Made by a program: the position numbers and the translations under genes. Below the pieces are notes generated by a model. The model was not told where the DNA came from and did no database searches. It saw nothing but the letters and a program-made list of their open reading frames with translations. Source: Alicyclobacillus sp. ALC3 (lineage in GTDB: Bacteria; Bacillota; Bacilli; Alicyclobacillales; Alicyclobacillaceae). From it: a stretch of DNA of 64,000 nt. Shown here piece by piece: positions 26,041-34,740 of the stretch; position 1 is the first letter of the stretch; every line of letters starts with the position of its first letter. The stretch covers positions 3,410,001-3,474,000 of the forward strand of contig NZ_CP066784.1 of NCBI RefSeq assembly GCF_028751195.1. Reading direction: 5' to 3'.

Positions 26041-26662
26041 GGCGAGAGTCGGCTAAGTGATCGAAATCGACACATGGCGGGTGGCGAGGCGGCGCTAAGT
26101 GATCGAAATCGACACATGGCGGGTGGCGAGGGTCGGCTAAGTGATCGAAATCGACATATGGCGGGTGGCGAGGGTCGGCTAAGTGATCGAAATCGACACA
26201 TGGCGGGTGGCGAGAGTCGGCTAAGTGATCGAAATCGACACATGGCGGGTGCGAGAGTCGGCTAAGTGATCGAAATCGACATATGGCGGGTGGGGAGAGT
26301 CGGCTAAGTGATCGAAATCGACACATGGCGGGTGGGGAGAGTCGGCTAAGTGATCGAAATCGACACATGGCGGGTGCGAGAGTCGGCTAAGTGATCGAAA
26401 TCGACACATGGCGGGTGGCGAGAGTCGGCTAAGTGATCGAAATCGACACATGGCGGGTGGCGAGGCGGCGCTAAGTGATCGAAATCGACACATGGCGGGT
26501 GGCGAGGCGGCGCTAAGTGATCGAAATCGACACATGGCGGGTGGCGAGGGTCGGCTAAGTGATCGAAATCGACACATGTGAGGGTGCGAGAGTCGGCTAA
26601 GTGATCGAAATCGACACATGGCGGGCAGAGAGGCGGAGCTAAGTGATCGAAATCGACATATC
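26041..26662. repeat. array A: 15 tandem copies of a 42-bp unit with a bulged inverted repeat
   Basis: The core GTGATCGAAATCGACAC (some copies end in CATA) starts at 26057, 26099, 26141, 26183, 26225, 26266, 26308, 26350, 26391, 26433, 26475, 26517, 26559, 26601 and 26643: period 42, with two steps of 41. TCGA/TCGA arms flank AA, and GTG pairs with CAC around a single bulged A. The linker is GC-rich (ATGGCGGGTGGCGAGRGTC-like, with variants). The 41-bp steps break every reading frame, so the long Pro/Arg or Gly/Ser ORFs across it are not genes. It fills the gap between convergent genes. Confidence 0.95.
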
Positions 26663-26673
26663 TGGAGGATTCA

Positions 26674-27132
26674 TTACCTGACTGCCGTTCCCTGCGCGTG
26701 TTTCTTTACCCACATTGCTTCCTTCGCGGATCCGGTTGATCCCGCCGCCGCGCCGCCCGCCGCCCCGCCGCTGCCCTTGTAGTTCGAATGCTCGACCAAG
26801 GGGCGGGGGACCGTGATCGCTTCATGGCCAGGCTGCTGGAATTGGCGTTGTTCAGGTACCTTGATGGAAACATCTTGGTACCGGGTCACGCTCCCGTGAT
26901 AAGGATAGAGCGGATATGACGATCTGACGAGCCGCTCCGCAAACCGGTCCTGCAGGGTATGGACCGGAGCAACCGGAGTGTGCTCCGAGTCGAGTGGAGT
27001 GTGCTCCGAACCGAGCGGGCCGTGTTTGGAATCAACCGGAGTGTGCTCCGAACCGAGCGGGCCGTGTTTGGAATCAACCGGAGTGTGCTCCGAACCATGC
27101 AGGCTGTGCTGACTGTCCTTGCTTTCACCCAC
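26674..27132 (-). CDS. hypothetical repeat protein, 14-residue repeats
   Basis: 152 aa, no recognised family and no signal or membrane segment. The N-terminal third holds tandem 14-residue repeats based on SEHTPVDSKHGPLG, about two and a half copies, encoded by near-identical 42-bp DNA repeats (about 27000-27095). The middle (QDRFAERLVRSSYPLYPYHG, YQDVSIKVPEQRQF) looks ordered; the end is Gly/Ala-rich and basic. A good AGGAGG lies eight bases before the GTG start at 27132, which argues that it is real. The His-rich, low-complexity style is reminiscent of spore or coat-associated proteins, but that is a guess. Confidence 0.6.
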   Translation of the reverse strand: MGESKDSQHSLHGSEHTPVDSKHGPLGSEHTPVDSKHGPLGSEHTPLDSEHTPVAPVHTLQDRFAERLVRSSYPLYPYHGSVTRYQDVSIKVPEQRQFQQPGHEAITVPRPLVEHSNYKGSGGAAGGAAAGSTGSAKEAMWVKKHAQGTAVR

Positions 27133-27375
27133 CGAGACGACCTCCTACCCAAGTGCTTTGCGGCAACCTATGACACTTGGGCGATCCCGGTGCTTGCCCC
27201 AAGGCCCGCTAACCTGCAACCTTGCTACTCTCCGACTTCGACTTCGCGCACCTGCGTTATGAATCCCACTACCCGCTCATCTGAAGCAAATAAACGGCGG
27301 GTCTCGGGCTGCCCGTGACACGTTGTCGACAACCACTCCGTCTACTCCACAGACGTACAGTTGTAGAGAAGGCTG

Positions 27376-29493
27376 GTGAGTGCGTTGAGACCAAGACGAC
27401 GACTTCAGAAATTCGGCTCAACAGCGATGATGTTTGGCGCGGTGGCGCTGTTACTGACAGGGTGCAGCGCGGCCACGGCGACTCAGGCTGGCACCCAAAA
27501 CAACACGGGGAATCAGGCGTCTGCAGGGAACACGGCGAACGCGGGAACTGCAAATAACTCGTCGGGACAAACGACTAGCATCGTCATTGGCAATGCGACT
27601 AACGCGGTCAGTGTTGGGAATACGACCGGGCAAGGTTCAGGTATATTCGGCAGTTCCACGTCGGGGACCAGTGCAGATGTGCAGTCCGTGATCACGGGAA
27701 TTCAAGCCAGTTCAGCACGCATGACCTCGACTGTCGGAGCGACTACCAGTGGGCAGCCGTACGGCGCTGGTCTGCAGACCGTACAGTTTACGTCGGGAAG
27801 TGTTGGATTCCTCGCCGGGCGCGGGATCATTTTGAAGACCACGAACGGCGGTCAGTACTTTCAGACAGCCTACCGAGCGAATATCGACTTTACCGGGCTG
27901 GCGGCAAGTCCGGGTTCGAAGCAGACCATTGTCGCTTGGGCCGATCACGCCATTGTCCGCAGCACGAATGGCGGTGCCAAGTGGACTCGTGAATCTCTGC
28001 CACCGGCAGGCGCAGCCATCCAGCAGGTCGATTTTCCGACGTCGTCCGAAGGCTTTGCGATCACCGGTAACGTGGATGGGGGTACGCTCTGGATGACGTC
28101 AGATGGTGGTGCGAACTGGAACAAGGTGTCGGCGCCTGCCGGCGGAGTTCAGTCCGTATCATTCGGGAGTGCGTCAACCGGGTGGATTGGCTTGACGAAC
28201 GGTGATATCGACCGCAGCGTCGACGGCGGTGCCCACTGGAGTACCGTGTTTCATCCAGGTGGGCAGTACCCAGGCAGACCGCTCGTGCAAGCCGTAGGCA
28301 ACCACGCTGCCTGGGCGCTCGTGATCGGCGGATCCGGAATGAGTCAGACTTCGTACTCAGTCTTCCGCACCACAGACGGAGCAACGTGGAAACCCGTACA
28401 AGGAGTCAGTACGGCGGGGGCAGGGCCAGCTCCAGATGGGGCGACGGAGGCGCCGAAGGGACCGGGATCATCAGCTGGCCCAATGGTCGCGCTAAACGCG
28501 AACCAAGCTGTGGTGACGGGAGTCTGTGAGGCTTGCGGTATGGGATCAGGTCAAGTCAGCTCGACCGGCAACGGCGGTGCCTCATGGAACACATACCCGA
28601 CGGTGCAAAACGGGATGAGCATGCCGACCAGTGTTTCGTTCGTGTCGTTGAACGACGGCTGGATGCTCGATAACACCGTGTCTGGAGGGTCATTCCTGTT
28701 GCGCACCACAGACGGCGGTCAGACGTGGCGTGAGGTGTACCCGATGGTTCACCCGCACCCTGTCGAAGGTGTCTCGTTTCTGAACGCGAACGTCGGTTAC
28801 GGCCTTGGCGTGCCAGGCAACGCGAGTGCGGTGCTGAAGTCGGCGGATGGCGGACGGACATGGTGGCAAGTCGGATCCCTGCCACAGAACTCGCCAAGCA
28901 CACCGGTTACACTCGGTAATTCGCCGATTAGTTTCATCTCCGAAACGCGCGGTTACGCTATCGGTGCAGACGGCACCGTCTATCAGACGGCAAACGGTGG
29001 GCAAAGCTGGACCGTACTGCTCCCGGCGGCACAGCAAAACCCGTACGACTCCATTGTGTTTCTGCCCGGTGGGAAATATGGAGTGGTCAACAGTTACGGC
29101 CAAAACACGGAAGTGACGGTGGATGGCGGTCAGACTTGGCACGCGCTGAACGCACCTTCCAATTTGAACACCCCTGCACAGATGCAGTTGTACTTGACCG
29201 CTCTCGCGCGACTGCCGATAGCACCGACGGTCAAGACGCTCATTCAAGCAGAGTCTGCCGGGTGGTTCGATGTGGCGAACGCTCAGGTAGCCGTTGTTCC
29301 CGGTCAGAACGGACGCAGCTTCTTTATCACAACAAACGGCGGCAGCCGCTGGCACAACATTGACTTTGGCCACTACCTGAACGCTTCGACGATCGATTTT
29401 GTCAATGGCCAAGACGGTTGGATGATCACGGTCTTGGGATCGCTGCTCCGCACCACTAACGGCGGTCAGACGTGGACATACGCCGTGCACTGA
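27376..29493 (+). CDS. Ycf48/BNR-repeat beta-propeller lipoprotein
   Basis: 705-aa exported lipoprotein: basic start, hydrophobic stretch and lipobox at Cys30 (LLLTGC), then a ~100-residue Asn/Thr/Gly-rich linker. The rest is a run of Asp-box/Ycf48-type repeats of the form TTNGGxxW or SxDGGxxW (for example TTNGGQYF, STNGGAKW, SVDGGAHW, TTDGGQTW, TTNGGQTW), predicting one or two beta-propellers outside the membrane. The family name comes from photosystem II assembly; in non-photosynthetic Bacilli the role is unknown, perhaps a surface scaffold. The GTG 27376 start follows AGAAGG; TTG 27385 is possible. Confidence 0.85.
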   Translation: MSALRPRRRLQKFGSTAMMFGAVALLLTGCSAATATQAGTQNNTGNQASAGNTANAGTANNSSGQTTSIVIGNATNAVSVGNTTGQGSGIFGSSTSGTSADVQSVITGIQASSARMTSTVGATTSGQPYGAGLQTVQFTSGSVGFLAGRGIILKTTNGGQYFQTAYRANIDFTGLAASPGSKQTIVAWADHAIVRSTNGGAKWTRESLPPAGAAIQQVDFPTSSEGFAITGNVDGGTLWMTSDGGANWNKVSAPAGGVQSVSFGSASTGWIGLTNGDIDRSVDGGAHWSTVFHPGGQYPGRPLVQAVGNHAAWALVIGGSGMSQTSYSVFRTTDGATWKPVQGVSTAGAGPAPDGATEAPKGPGSSAGPMVALNANQAVVTGVCEACGMGSGQVSSTGNGGASWNTYPTVQNGMSMPTSVSFVSLNDGWMLDNTVSGGSFLLRTTDGGQTWREVYPMVHPHPVEGVSFLNANVGYGLGVPGNASAVLKSADGGRTWWQVGSLPQNSPSTPVTLGNSPISFISETRGYAIGADGTVYQTANGGQSWTVLLPAAQQNPYDSIVFLPGGKYGVVNSYGQNTEVTVDGGQTWHALNAPSNLNTPAQMQLYLTALARLPIAPTVKTLIQAESAGWFDVANAQVAVVPGQNGRSFFITTNGGSRWHNIDFGHYLNASTIDFVNGQDGWMITVLGSLLRTTNGGQTWTYAVH

Positions 29494-29532
29494 GTCGATG
29501 TTTTGTTTACTTCTGGATGTTCCGGCTGCATC

Positions 29533-29600
29533 GGGCAGAGTCACCCTGGTTTTCCGGTCACTCTGCCCAGGTTGGTAGTCCGGCCCTTTGGCCGAACTAC
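29533..29600. terminator. two hairpins between convergent genes
   Basis: GGGCAGAGT/ACTCTGCCC (29533-29541, 29560-29568) and GTAGTCCGGCC/GGCCGAACTAC (29575-29600, one mismatch) lie between the Ycf48-like and NERD genes. Neither has a long T tract; they may serve both directions. Confidence 0.5.
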
Positions 29601-29607
29601 AGTCGGT

Positions 29608-30648
29608 CTAACGCGCCGCTTCTTTGTATTTGCAGACTGAGGTGTTGGCACACTCTACATAGCGACCACTTCTTCCACGTTTCTCCACCATCTTCCCGCC
29701 ACAATTCGGGCAACGCCGTGCGCGCGAAGTCCAGAAGTGCTCCTTGTTGTATCGAGCTACGAAGTCGTTTCCGACCTGCGCAACGATGGACGCCGGCACC
29801 ATGTTTTTGCACTGCGGATACCTCCCACATCCCCACGCAATACCGTGGCGCGTCTTCTGTACCGCCATCTGCGTACTGCAAAAAGCACATATGTAGGCCT
29901 CAGTGGCGGGGTCGACCAGGACACGCTCGTTCATCGGTTTCGTTTCGGTTGGGTCAATATGATAACGTTCGTAGACATCGATCGTAATGGGGCGGTGAAA
30001 CGACAGGAGAACGTCTAGTAAATGGGAAGCATCTACAGCGGAATCGGCGTCCGACCTTGACCGCGAGCGTTCGATTAACGCCTGTAAGGTATCAATGCGG
30101 GCAAGTGTGGCACCTGCCGGCTTCACACCTGTAATGACTACCTTCGGATTCGGGAACACGATAACACTCGCCAACTTTGGCTTTGGTGCAAAATTTTGTG
30201 CACTCAGTATGTCTTCTAGCACGGCCATGTGTCTGCGGTTTTGCTCAACAGGGCTAAACATCCCCTCACGTTGAAGCTCTTCGCCATGCTTGTGACGCTT
30301 GACTCGGTACCAATTGCCGTCTTCATCGATATGTACCTGGTCAGGTAGTGACTTACTCTCGAGTACCAATAGACCCGCTGGAACAGCGACGATGTGATCG
30401 ATTTGCGCAGAGCGATCATTAAACTCGAGACGTACGTTGTTCGCTACAGCGACGTCGGGTGCGTTTCGGAACCAGAAGTCGAGCTGATACGCGACACTTT
30501 TTTCTCCAGATTCTCCGCTCAGCATCTTAAATAGGTCCGACTCTATGAGTGCGCGCTTCTTGTGCGAAGACGGCAGCACGTCGAGGAGTTTCTGCATCTC
30601 TTGTACTGAACGTTGGTCAGCTTGTGGCACATCTCGAATCAATGACAA
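29608..30648 (-). CDS. NERD-domain protein with two C4 zinc fingers
   Basis: 346 aa. The NERD (nuclease-related) domain at ~45-165 shows EKSVAYQLDFWF, then RSAQIDHIVAVPAGLLVLESK, the Asp and ExK of a PD-(D/E)xK core. The C-terminus has two topoisomerase-type zinc fingers: CAFCSTQM...CGRYPQC and CPNCGGKM...CANTSVC. Such proteins are thought to act on nucleic acid; no substrate is known. The start is taken as TTG 30648, five bases after GAGAGG; an upstream TTG at 30663 overlaps that site. Convergent with the Ycf48-like gene. Confidence 0.85.
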   Translation of the reverse strand: MSLIRDVPQADQRSVQEMQKLLDVLPSSHKKRALIESDLFKMLSGESGEKSVAYQLDFWFRNAPDVAVANNVRLEFNDRSAQIDHIVAVPAGLLVLESKSLPDQVHIDEDGNWYRVKRHKHGEELQREGMFSPVEQNRRHMAVLEDILSAQNFAPKPKLASVIVFPNPKVVITGVKPAGATLARIDTLQALIERSRSRSDADSAVDASHLLDVLLSFHRPITIDVYERYHIDPTETKPMNERVLVDPATEAYICAFCSTQMAVQKTRHGIAWGCGRYPQCKNMVPASIVAQVGNDFVARYNKEHFWTSRARRCPNCGGKMVEKRGRSGRYVECANTSVCKYKEAAR

Positions 30649-30740
30649 GGCTTCCTCTCTCAAATCGTTTTACCCTATTTTACCGTTGAGGGACGTAAAC
30701 AGCACCCTCCAGTTGCCACTTCGTGGTACAGTAAGACAGG

Positions 30741-31538
30741 GTGAGAGATTTGGCAGATCATTGGATGTTTAGCGACGCACAGTCGCTGGTAGAAGTATCC
30801 GAGCTGCATGTGCGCCGGGGTGGTCAGGAAGTCGTCCGCAATGTGTCGTTTTCCATCTCTGCGGGTGAAACTGTCGGCCTCATCGGCCCTAATGGCTCAG
30901 GCAAGAGCAGCACGATTGGCGGCATTTTGGGACTGCTACCGGTCGATCGCGGCGCCATCCGCATGGGGAACACATCCTTCACGGCTAGCGAGGAGCGGCC
31001 CGTTGAGTTCAAACGGCGCATCGCCTACATCCCTGAGCAACCGCTCTACTACTCTGACCTCACACTCGCGGAACACATCGACTGGAAGATGCGGCTGTGG
31101 CAGCAGGCAGGTGGCGAAGAGCAGGAGCGTCGACTCGAACAGCTCATCGACCACTTTCAACTCGGCCCGCACCTGAACAAGTTTGCTCACCAGTGCTCCA
31201 AAGGCACATTGCAGAAGCTGATGGTCGTGTCCGCTTTCCTCTTTCCATTTGATTTCCTGATTATCGACGAACCGTTCATCGGACTCGACGTTGTCGCAAT
31301 CCGGATGCTGAAACAGTACATTCAACAAGCTCGGGGTGCCGGAGCAACCATTTTGCTGTCCACACATGTCCTCGACTCTGCCGAGAAAATGTGCGATCGG
31401 TTTGTGTTTCTTGCCGATGGAGAAGTCTTTGCAGCGGGAACGGCAAATGATTTGGCGGCCGATCACGGTCTCGCCTTCACCAACCTTGAAGACCTTTTCG
31501 TAGACCTGTTGCTTGCGCGCAGTGGTGGGGTGCTGTGA
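30741..31538 (+). CDS. ecsA: ABC transporter ATPase EcsA
   Basis: 265-aa ATPase with Walker A GPNGSGKSS, Walker B FLIIDEPFIGLD and switch His in LLSTHV. The signature reads QCSKGTLQK instead of LSGGQ, as is usual in EcsA. It overlaps ecsB by one to four bases (GTGATG). In Bacillus, EcsAB affects protein secretion, intramembrane proteolysis by RasP and competence; the transported molecule is unknown. GTG 30741 is the furthest start; TTG 30750 or ATG 30765 are possible because the ribosome binding site is weak. Confidence 0.9.
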   Translation: MRDLADHWMFSDAQSLVEVSELHVRRGGQEVVRNVSFSISAGETVGLIGPNGSGKSSTIGGILGLLPVDRGAIRMGNTSFTASEERPVEFKRRIAYIPEQPLYYSDLTLAEHIDWKMRLWQQAGGEEQERRLEQLIDHFQLGPHLNKFAHQCSKGTLQKLMVVSAFLFPFDFLIIDEPFIGLDVVAIRMLKQYIQQARGAGATILLSTHVLDSAEKMCDRFVFLADGEVFAAGTANDLAADHGLAFTNLEDLFVDLLLARSGGVL

Positions 31539-32788
31539 TGACAGCGTCCGTGCTGTTCGTCTGGTCGCTACGGCGTGTTCGCATCCAGTTGAAGACATGG
31601 TGGAGCATCATTCGCCTGACTCTCGATTTCGTCACGGTGCTGTATTTTTATCTTCCTGGCCTCGCACTGCTCATCTACGAGACGAAAGTGTACTACGTCG
31701 GGCAGTGGATTCCAGGGTTGCAATCGAACTCGACTGCGATAGCCTTGTTGCACGCTGGCGTGATAGTCGGGATGGTAATCACGGCGTTCCTTTTGCATCT
31801 AGTCTCCTACGGTAAGGTGACGTTTTCGTTGAACTATGGGGATAGACTGTTTGTGATGCTGTCTCCCCTGCGCCAACGGACGCTCTTGGCGGTTGTCTGG
31901 TTGGAAGGCGCAGCCTTTCATCTCGGCGGCGCTGTGATTGTATTCGCGGCGACTGAACCGCTCGCGCGTGCACTCCACCTCGCTCCGCTCGCCTGGTTGG
32001 CGTATGTTGTCTGTGCCGCGCTGATGCTCAGCACCATGCGCGTGCCTACCGCGTTGTGGCTGCAGCGTCGCGACCAGTGGTGGGGAGGATTGTGGCGGGC
32101 GGCGGTCAACGTGACAGTCTCGCTACCACTCCTGATTGGAACAGCCTGGATGTGGAGTGGAAGACCTCAAGCAGCCATCGGGCTGATGGTGCTGGCGTTC
32201 GTCGTTTGGATGGTCGTGTTGTCAGTGGTCGGTCCTAGGCAGGCGTGGGACCCGCTGTTTAGCTTCCGAATTCACCGAGTGTTTAACCGCATGGCGCAAG
32301 ACGACGTGGCACAGGTGCTCTGGCGTCGACGTGCGCCGACGCAGTGGCTGGTACGGATGATCGAACGGTACTGGACACGTCGACCGATGCGTCCGGTGAC
32401 GTGGCTCGTCATGATTCGCAGCCTTCGCCAACGTGGAGTCGTCCGCCAGTGGGTGACCTTCACGCTGGGAATCGTGACCGCCCTTCGTCTGCCGGACTCT
32501 GTCCCCATCAAAATAATTAGTGTAGGGTTCATCGGCTTTTTGTTCCTGCAGTGGTCCCGCAGTGTCTTTCGACCGCTGTACACTCCGCTCGTGGAAGAAC
32601 AGTCCTTTGTCGACCCATGGGCACTCAAGGTGAATGCCCAGAATCTGCTTCTCAGGACGGTTGTGCTGAACGCCATCATCTGGATCTGCCTCAATGTAGT
32701 CATTCACATGATCGCGAGCGGATTTCACCTGCACTTTCCGAACCCGTACGCCATTCGATCGCAGATACCTGGCAACGCTCAGGGCTGA
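31538..32788 (+). CDS. ecsB: ABC transporter permease EcsB
   Basis: 416-aa membrane partner of EcsA with about ten hydrophobic spans. A basic N-terminus (WSLRRVRIQLKTWW) precedes LDFVTVLYFYLPGLALLIYE; YGDRLFVMLSPLR and MARWLVMIRSLRQRG-like cytoplasmic loops are family features. ATG 31538 shares a base with the ecsA stop; GTG 31535 is an alternative. The last ten bases overlap the 3' end of the convergent SHOCT gene, so there is no room for a terminator between them. Confidence 0.9.
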   Translation: MTASVLFVWSLRRVRIQLKTWWSIIRLTLDFVTVLYFYLPGLALLIYETKVYYVGQWIPGLQSNSTAIALLHAGVIVGMVITAFLLHLVSYGKVTFSLNYGDRLFVMLSPLRQRTLLAVVWLEGAAFHLGGAVIVFAATEPLARALHLAPLAWLAYVVCAALMLSTMRVPTALWLQRRDQWWGGLWRAAVNVTVSLPLLIGTAWMWSGRPQAAIGLMVLAFVVWMVVLSVVGPRQAWDPLFSFRIHRVFNRMAQDDVAQVLWRRRAPTQWLVRMIERYWTRRPMRPVTWLVMIRSLRQRGVVRQWVTFTLGIVTALRLPDSVPIKIISVGFIGFLFLQWSRSVFRPLYTPLVEEQSFVDPWALKVNAQNLLLRTVVLNAIIWICLNVVIHMIASGFHLHFPNPYAIRSQIPGNAQG

Positions 32789-33060
32789 GCCTTCATCAGT
32801 TCATCCAGGATGCGTTGATACTCCTGTGCGTCAATTTCACCGCGTGCGTACCTCTGTCGCAAAATGCGATACTCCTCACCCTCGCGATGATGCGTGAGAC
32901 GTGCGGAAAACGACCGCCTCGACAGTGCGCGAATGAGCAGGTATATCCCGAATATGACGATCGCGATCCACAGAAGGTTAATGACTAGCGCAACAATCCC
33001 GACTGCGCCGAACCCATGCATCATCCAGCCACCAGGGAAACCGCCCCAACCGTACATCAT
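32779..33060 (-). CDS. small SHOCT-domain membrane protein
   Basis: 93 aa. A Gly/Met/Trp-rich start (YGWGGFPGGWMMHG) precedes one membrane span (AVGIVALVINLLWIAIVIFGIYLLI), a basic linker and a C-terminal SHOCT motif (LRQRYARGEIDAQEYQRILDEL). SHOCT segments are short oligomerisation or attachment modules at the ends of many small membrane proteins. ATG 33060 (or 33057) follows AAGGAGGAG. Tail-to-tail overlap with ecsB by ten bases. Confidence 0.88.
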   Translation of the reverse strand: MMYGWGGFPGGWMMHGFGAVGIVALVINLLWIAIVIFGIYLLIRALSRRSFSARLTHHREGEEYRILRQRYARGEIDAQEYQRILDELMKAQP

Positions 33061-33249
33061 AGAGACTCCTCCTTGCGACGGAAGTCGTCTGTTCCTAAGG
33101 AAAGTATCGACCCAAATACGCCACAGCGAAAGACACCAATTGACTAGTCTTCATGGTTCACGTGCTGGCTGAGGGAGGAAATCAATAGGAGTGTTTGGAA
33201 TACGATGAAGACATGAAGAGAGGCGCAACCTGTGCCAGGGAGGGCTACA

Positions 33250-33810
33250 ATGTCGAATCGCTCGGCATTCACGTGGATGTTCTGGGCCTTTATCTTTTTG
33301 CTCGTCAACTTCTATCTGCAGGGCATCAACCTTTTGCCAGACGTCGTCGGATATATCCTCCTCGCGGTTGGCGCAAACCAACTTCGCCAATCCCATCCCC
33401 GCTTTCAGACTGTCTATGTCTTGTGTTTCCCAATGATGGTTCTGTCGATCCCCAATCTGCACAAAGCCGTGCAACCAAGCGGAGTTCACTTCACGTTCGC
33501 TGCAGGCAGTCCGCTGTTGTGGGCTGCCGGGACGATTTCTTGGATCGTCATGTTTTTTGTCGTCTACAACATTTGCCGAGGAATCGCTGACATTGCTCTC
33601 GCTTCGCTTCACGATGTGCTCGCAGAGCAAGCCATGGTGCGGTGGAAGCTGTACGTGATTCTGCAGGTCGGCTCAGGCGTGGTAACGGTGCTAGGGTTGC
33701 TGCAATTTTCCGGAATCATCGTGATGCTCGGTATCCTGGTTTTAATTTACGCGCTGGTCGTGGCAATCTTGTTTGCTACGTGGCTGTGGCAGTGCCGAGA
33801 GAAGTTGTAG
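33250..33810 (+). CDS. hypothetical four- or five-span membrane protein
   Basis: 186 aa, not recognised. Hydrophobic stretches: FTWMFWAFIFLLVNFYLQG, VVGYILLAVGANQL, FPMMVLSIPNL, LLWAAGTISWIVMFFVVYNI and VVTVLGLLQFSGIIVMLGIL with ALVVAILFATWLW. The pattern LLPDVVGYILLAVGANQL is typical of small Firmicutes integral membrane proteins without assigned function. The start is ATG 33250, five bases after GGGAGGG; the ATG at 33232 precedes that site. Monocistronic. Confidence 0.75.
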   Translation: MSNRSAFTWMFWAFIFLLVNFYLQGINLLPDVVGYILLAVGANQLRQSHPRFQTVYVLCFPMMVLSIPNLHKAVQPSGVHFTFAAGSPLLWAAGTISWIVMFFVVYNICRGIADIALASLHDVLAEQAMVRWKLYVILQVGSGVVTVLGLLQFSGIIVMLGILVLIYALVVAILFATWLWQCREKL

Positions 33811-33925
33811 GTGGATTGAGCGGCCATGGAGGATTTGCGAACGGCTCAACTTCCGGCGGGAGGAGCAAAGGCCGCCGGGAGGCGTGAGTTGTTTCCCGCT
33901 CCGGTGGCTAGGACAGCTAACGCGG

Positions 33926-34477
33926 TTACTGGACGTGGGCGGGGACAGGAGCGGGATCGTACGTATGGGCGAGGGATTCAAGGTAAGCACTGCTCGCCTG
34001 TTCGCCCGGGTAGTACCCGTTTTTGCGCATCCACCCTGCGATCTCGTACGCATGACGGTTGCACATGGTGAACGCGTCGATGAGAAACTCACGCAACTGA
34101 ATGTCGTCCGCTTCAAAAGAGGCGGAAGCGTACTCTTTTCCATTTGCCTTCAGGCCAAGCAGGTATGCTGTCGCAATGCCGCGGTCGTCATGCGTGGTCC
34201 CATTCGGGTTGGGAGAGACGGCAGTCGGTGGCTTCGGTGTTCCGGCTGATTTTGTCGGCACGGCCGGGACGTTCAGTTTCTCGGTAGACGACCCCTGCTT
34301 GGCCCACTGTACCTTCACATTGTAGTCCTGGATGTGGGCGTCAAGTTGTTTCTCCAGCAACGCCTTCAACTCAGGGTCCTTCACTTGATGCAGAAAGACG
34401 CCCATGTTGTTGAGCGTGTTGACACACCCCATTAGCAGGTGATTCAGTTCGTACGCTTCATGCGCGCGCAGTGGCAT
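33926..34477 (-). CDS. CotF-like spore coat protein
   Basis: 183 aa. First helical half: HEAYELNHLLMGCVNTLNNM and FLHQVKDPELKALLEKQLDA; a Pro/Thr linker with SPNPNGTTHDDRGIATAYLL; second half: LREFLIDAFTMCNRHAYEIA and MRKNGYYP. This matches the coat F layout, and the NPNG...DR linker and GYY ending are shared with the CotF-like protein at 17510, so the two are paralogues. The start is ATG 34477, five bases after GGAGGAG; an upstream ATG at 34495 precedes that site. Expression during sporulation is expected from the family. Confidence 0.78.
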   Translation of the reverse strand: MPLRAHEAYELNHLLMGCVNTLNNMGVFLHQVKDPELKALLEKQLDAHIQDYNVKVQWAKQGSSTEKLNVPAVPTKSAGTPKPPTAVSPNPNGTTHDDRGIATAYLLGLKANGKEYASASFEADDIQLREFLIDAFTMCNRHAYEIAGWMRKNGYYPGEQASSAYLESLAHTYDPAPVPAHVQ

Positions 34478-34560
34478 GTAGTCTCCTCCAAACATTGTGA
34501 GTAGTGTGTTCGCGCAGTAAGGTACCCGGTATTTACGTGAAGTATTTACACTCGCAACGT

Positions 34561-34597
34561 GAAAACGGGAGGTTTCCTGGTTAGGTTACCTCCCGTT
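34561..34597 (-). terminator. terminator of the aldo/keto reductase
   Basis: Stem AACGGGAGGT/ACCTCCCGTT with a 14-base loop, followed leftward by TTTTC; about 145 bases past the reductase stop. Confidence 0.75.
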
Positions 34598-34653
34598 CAT
34601 CACCCTTAGTGCGGCGTGCCCGGTGCCATGCGCCCCGCTGCAGCGACGCTGGT

Positions 34654-34683
34654 GTCGCTAACCGTCGCTAACCGTCGCTAACC
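34654..34683. repeat. three tandem copies of GTCGCTAACC
   Basis: Perfect 10-bp units at 34654, 34664 and 34674, with degenerate copies (GTCGCTGACG, CGTCTAACCG) up to 34735, between the terminator and the reductase stop. Non-coding. Confidence 0.85.
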
Positions 34684-34740
34684 ACCGCCACCGGCGCGAT
34701 CCCGTTGCGTCGCTGACGACATCGCGTCTAACCGCGGACG

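Noticed and set aside
26041..26662. CRISPR array
   Set aside because: Units are contiguous tandem repeats; the 25-bp linkers are near-identical rather than unique spacers, and no cas genes are nearby. The same holds for arrays B and C.
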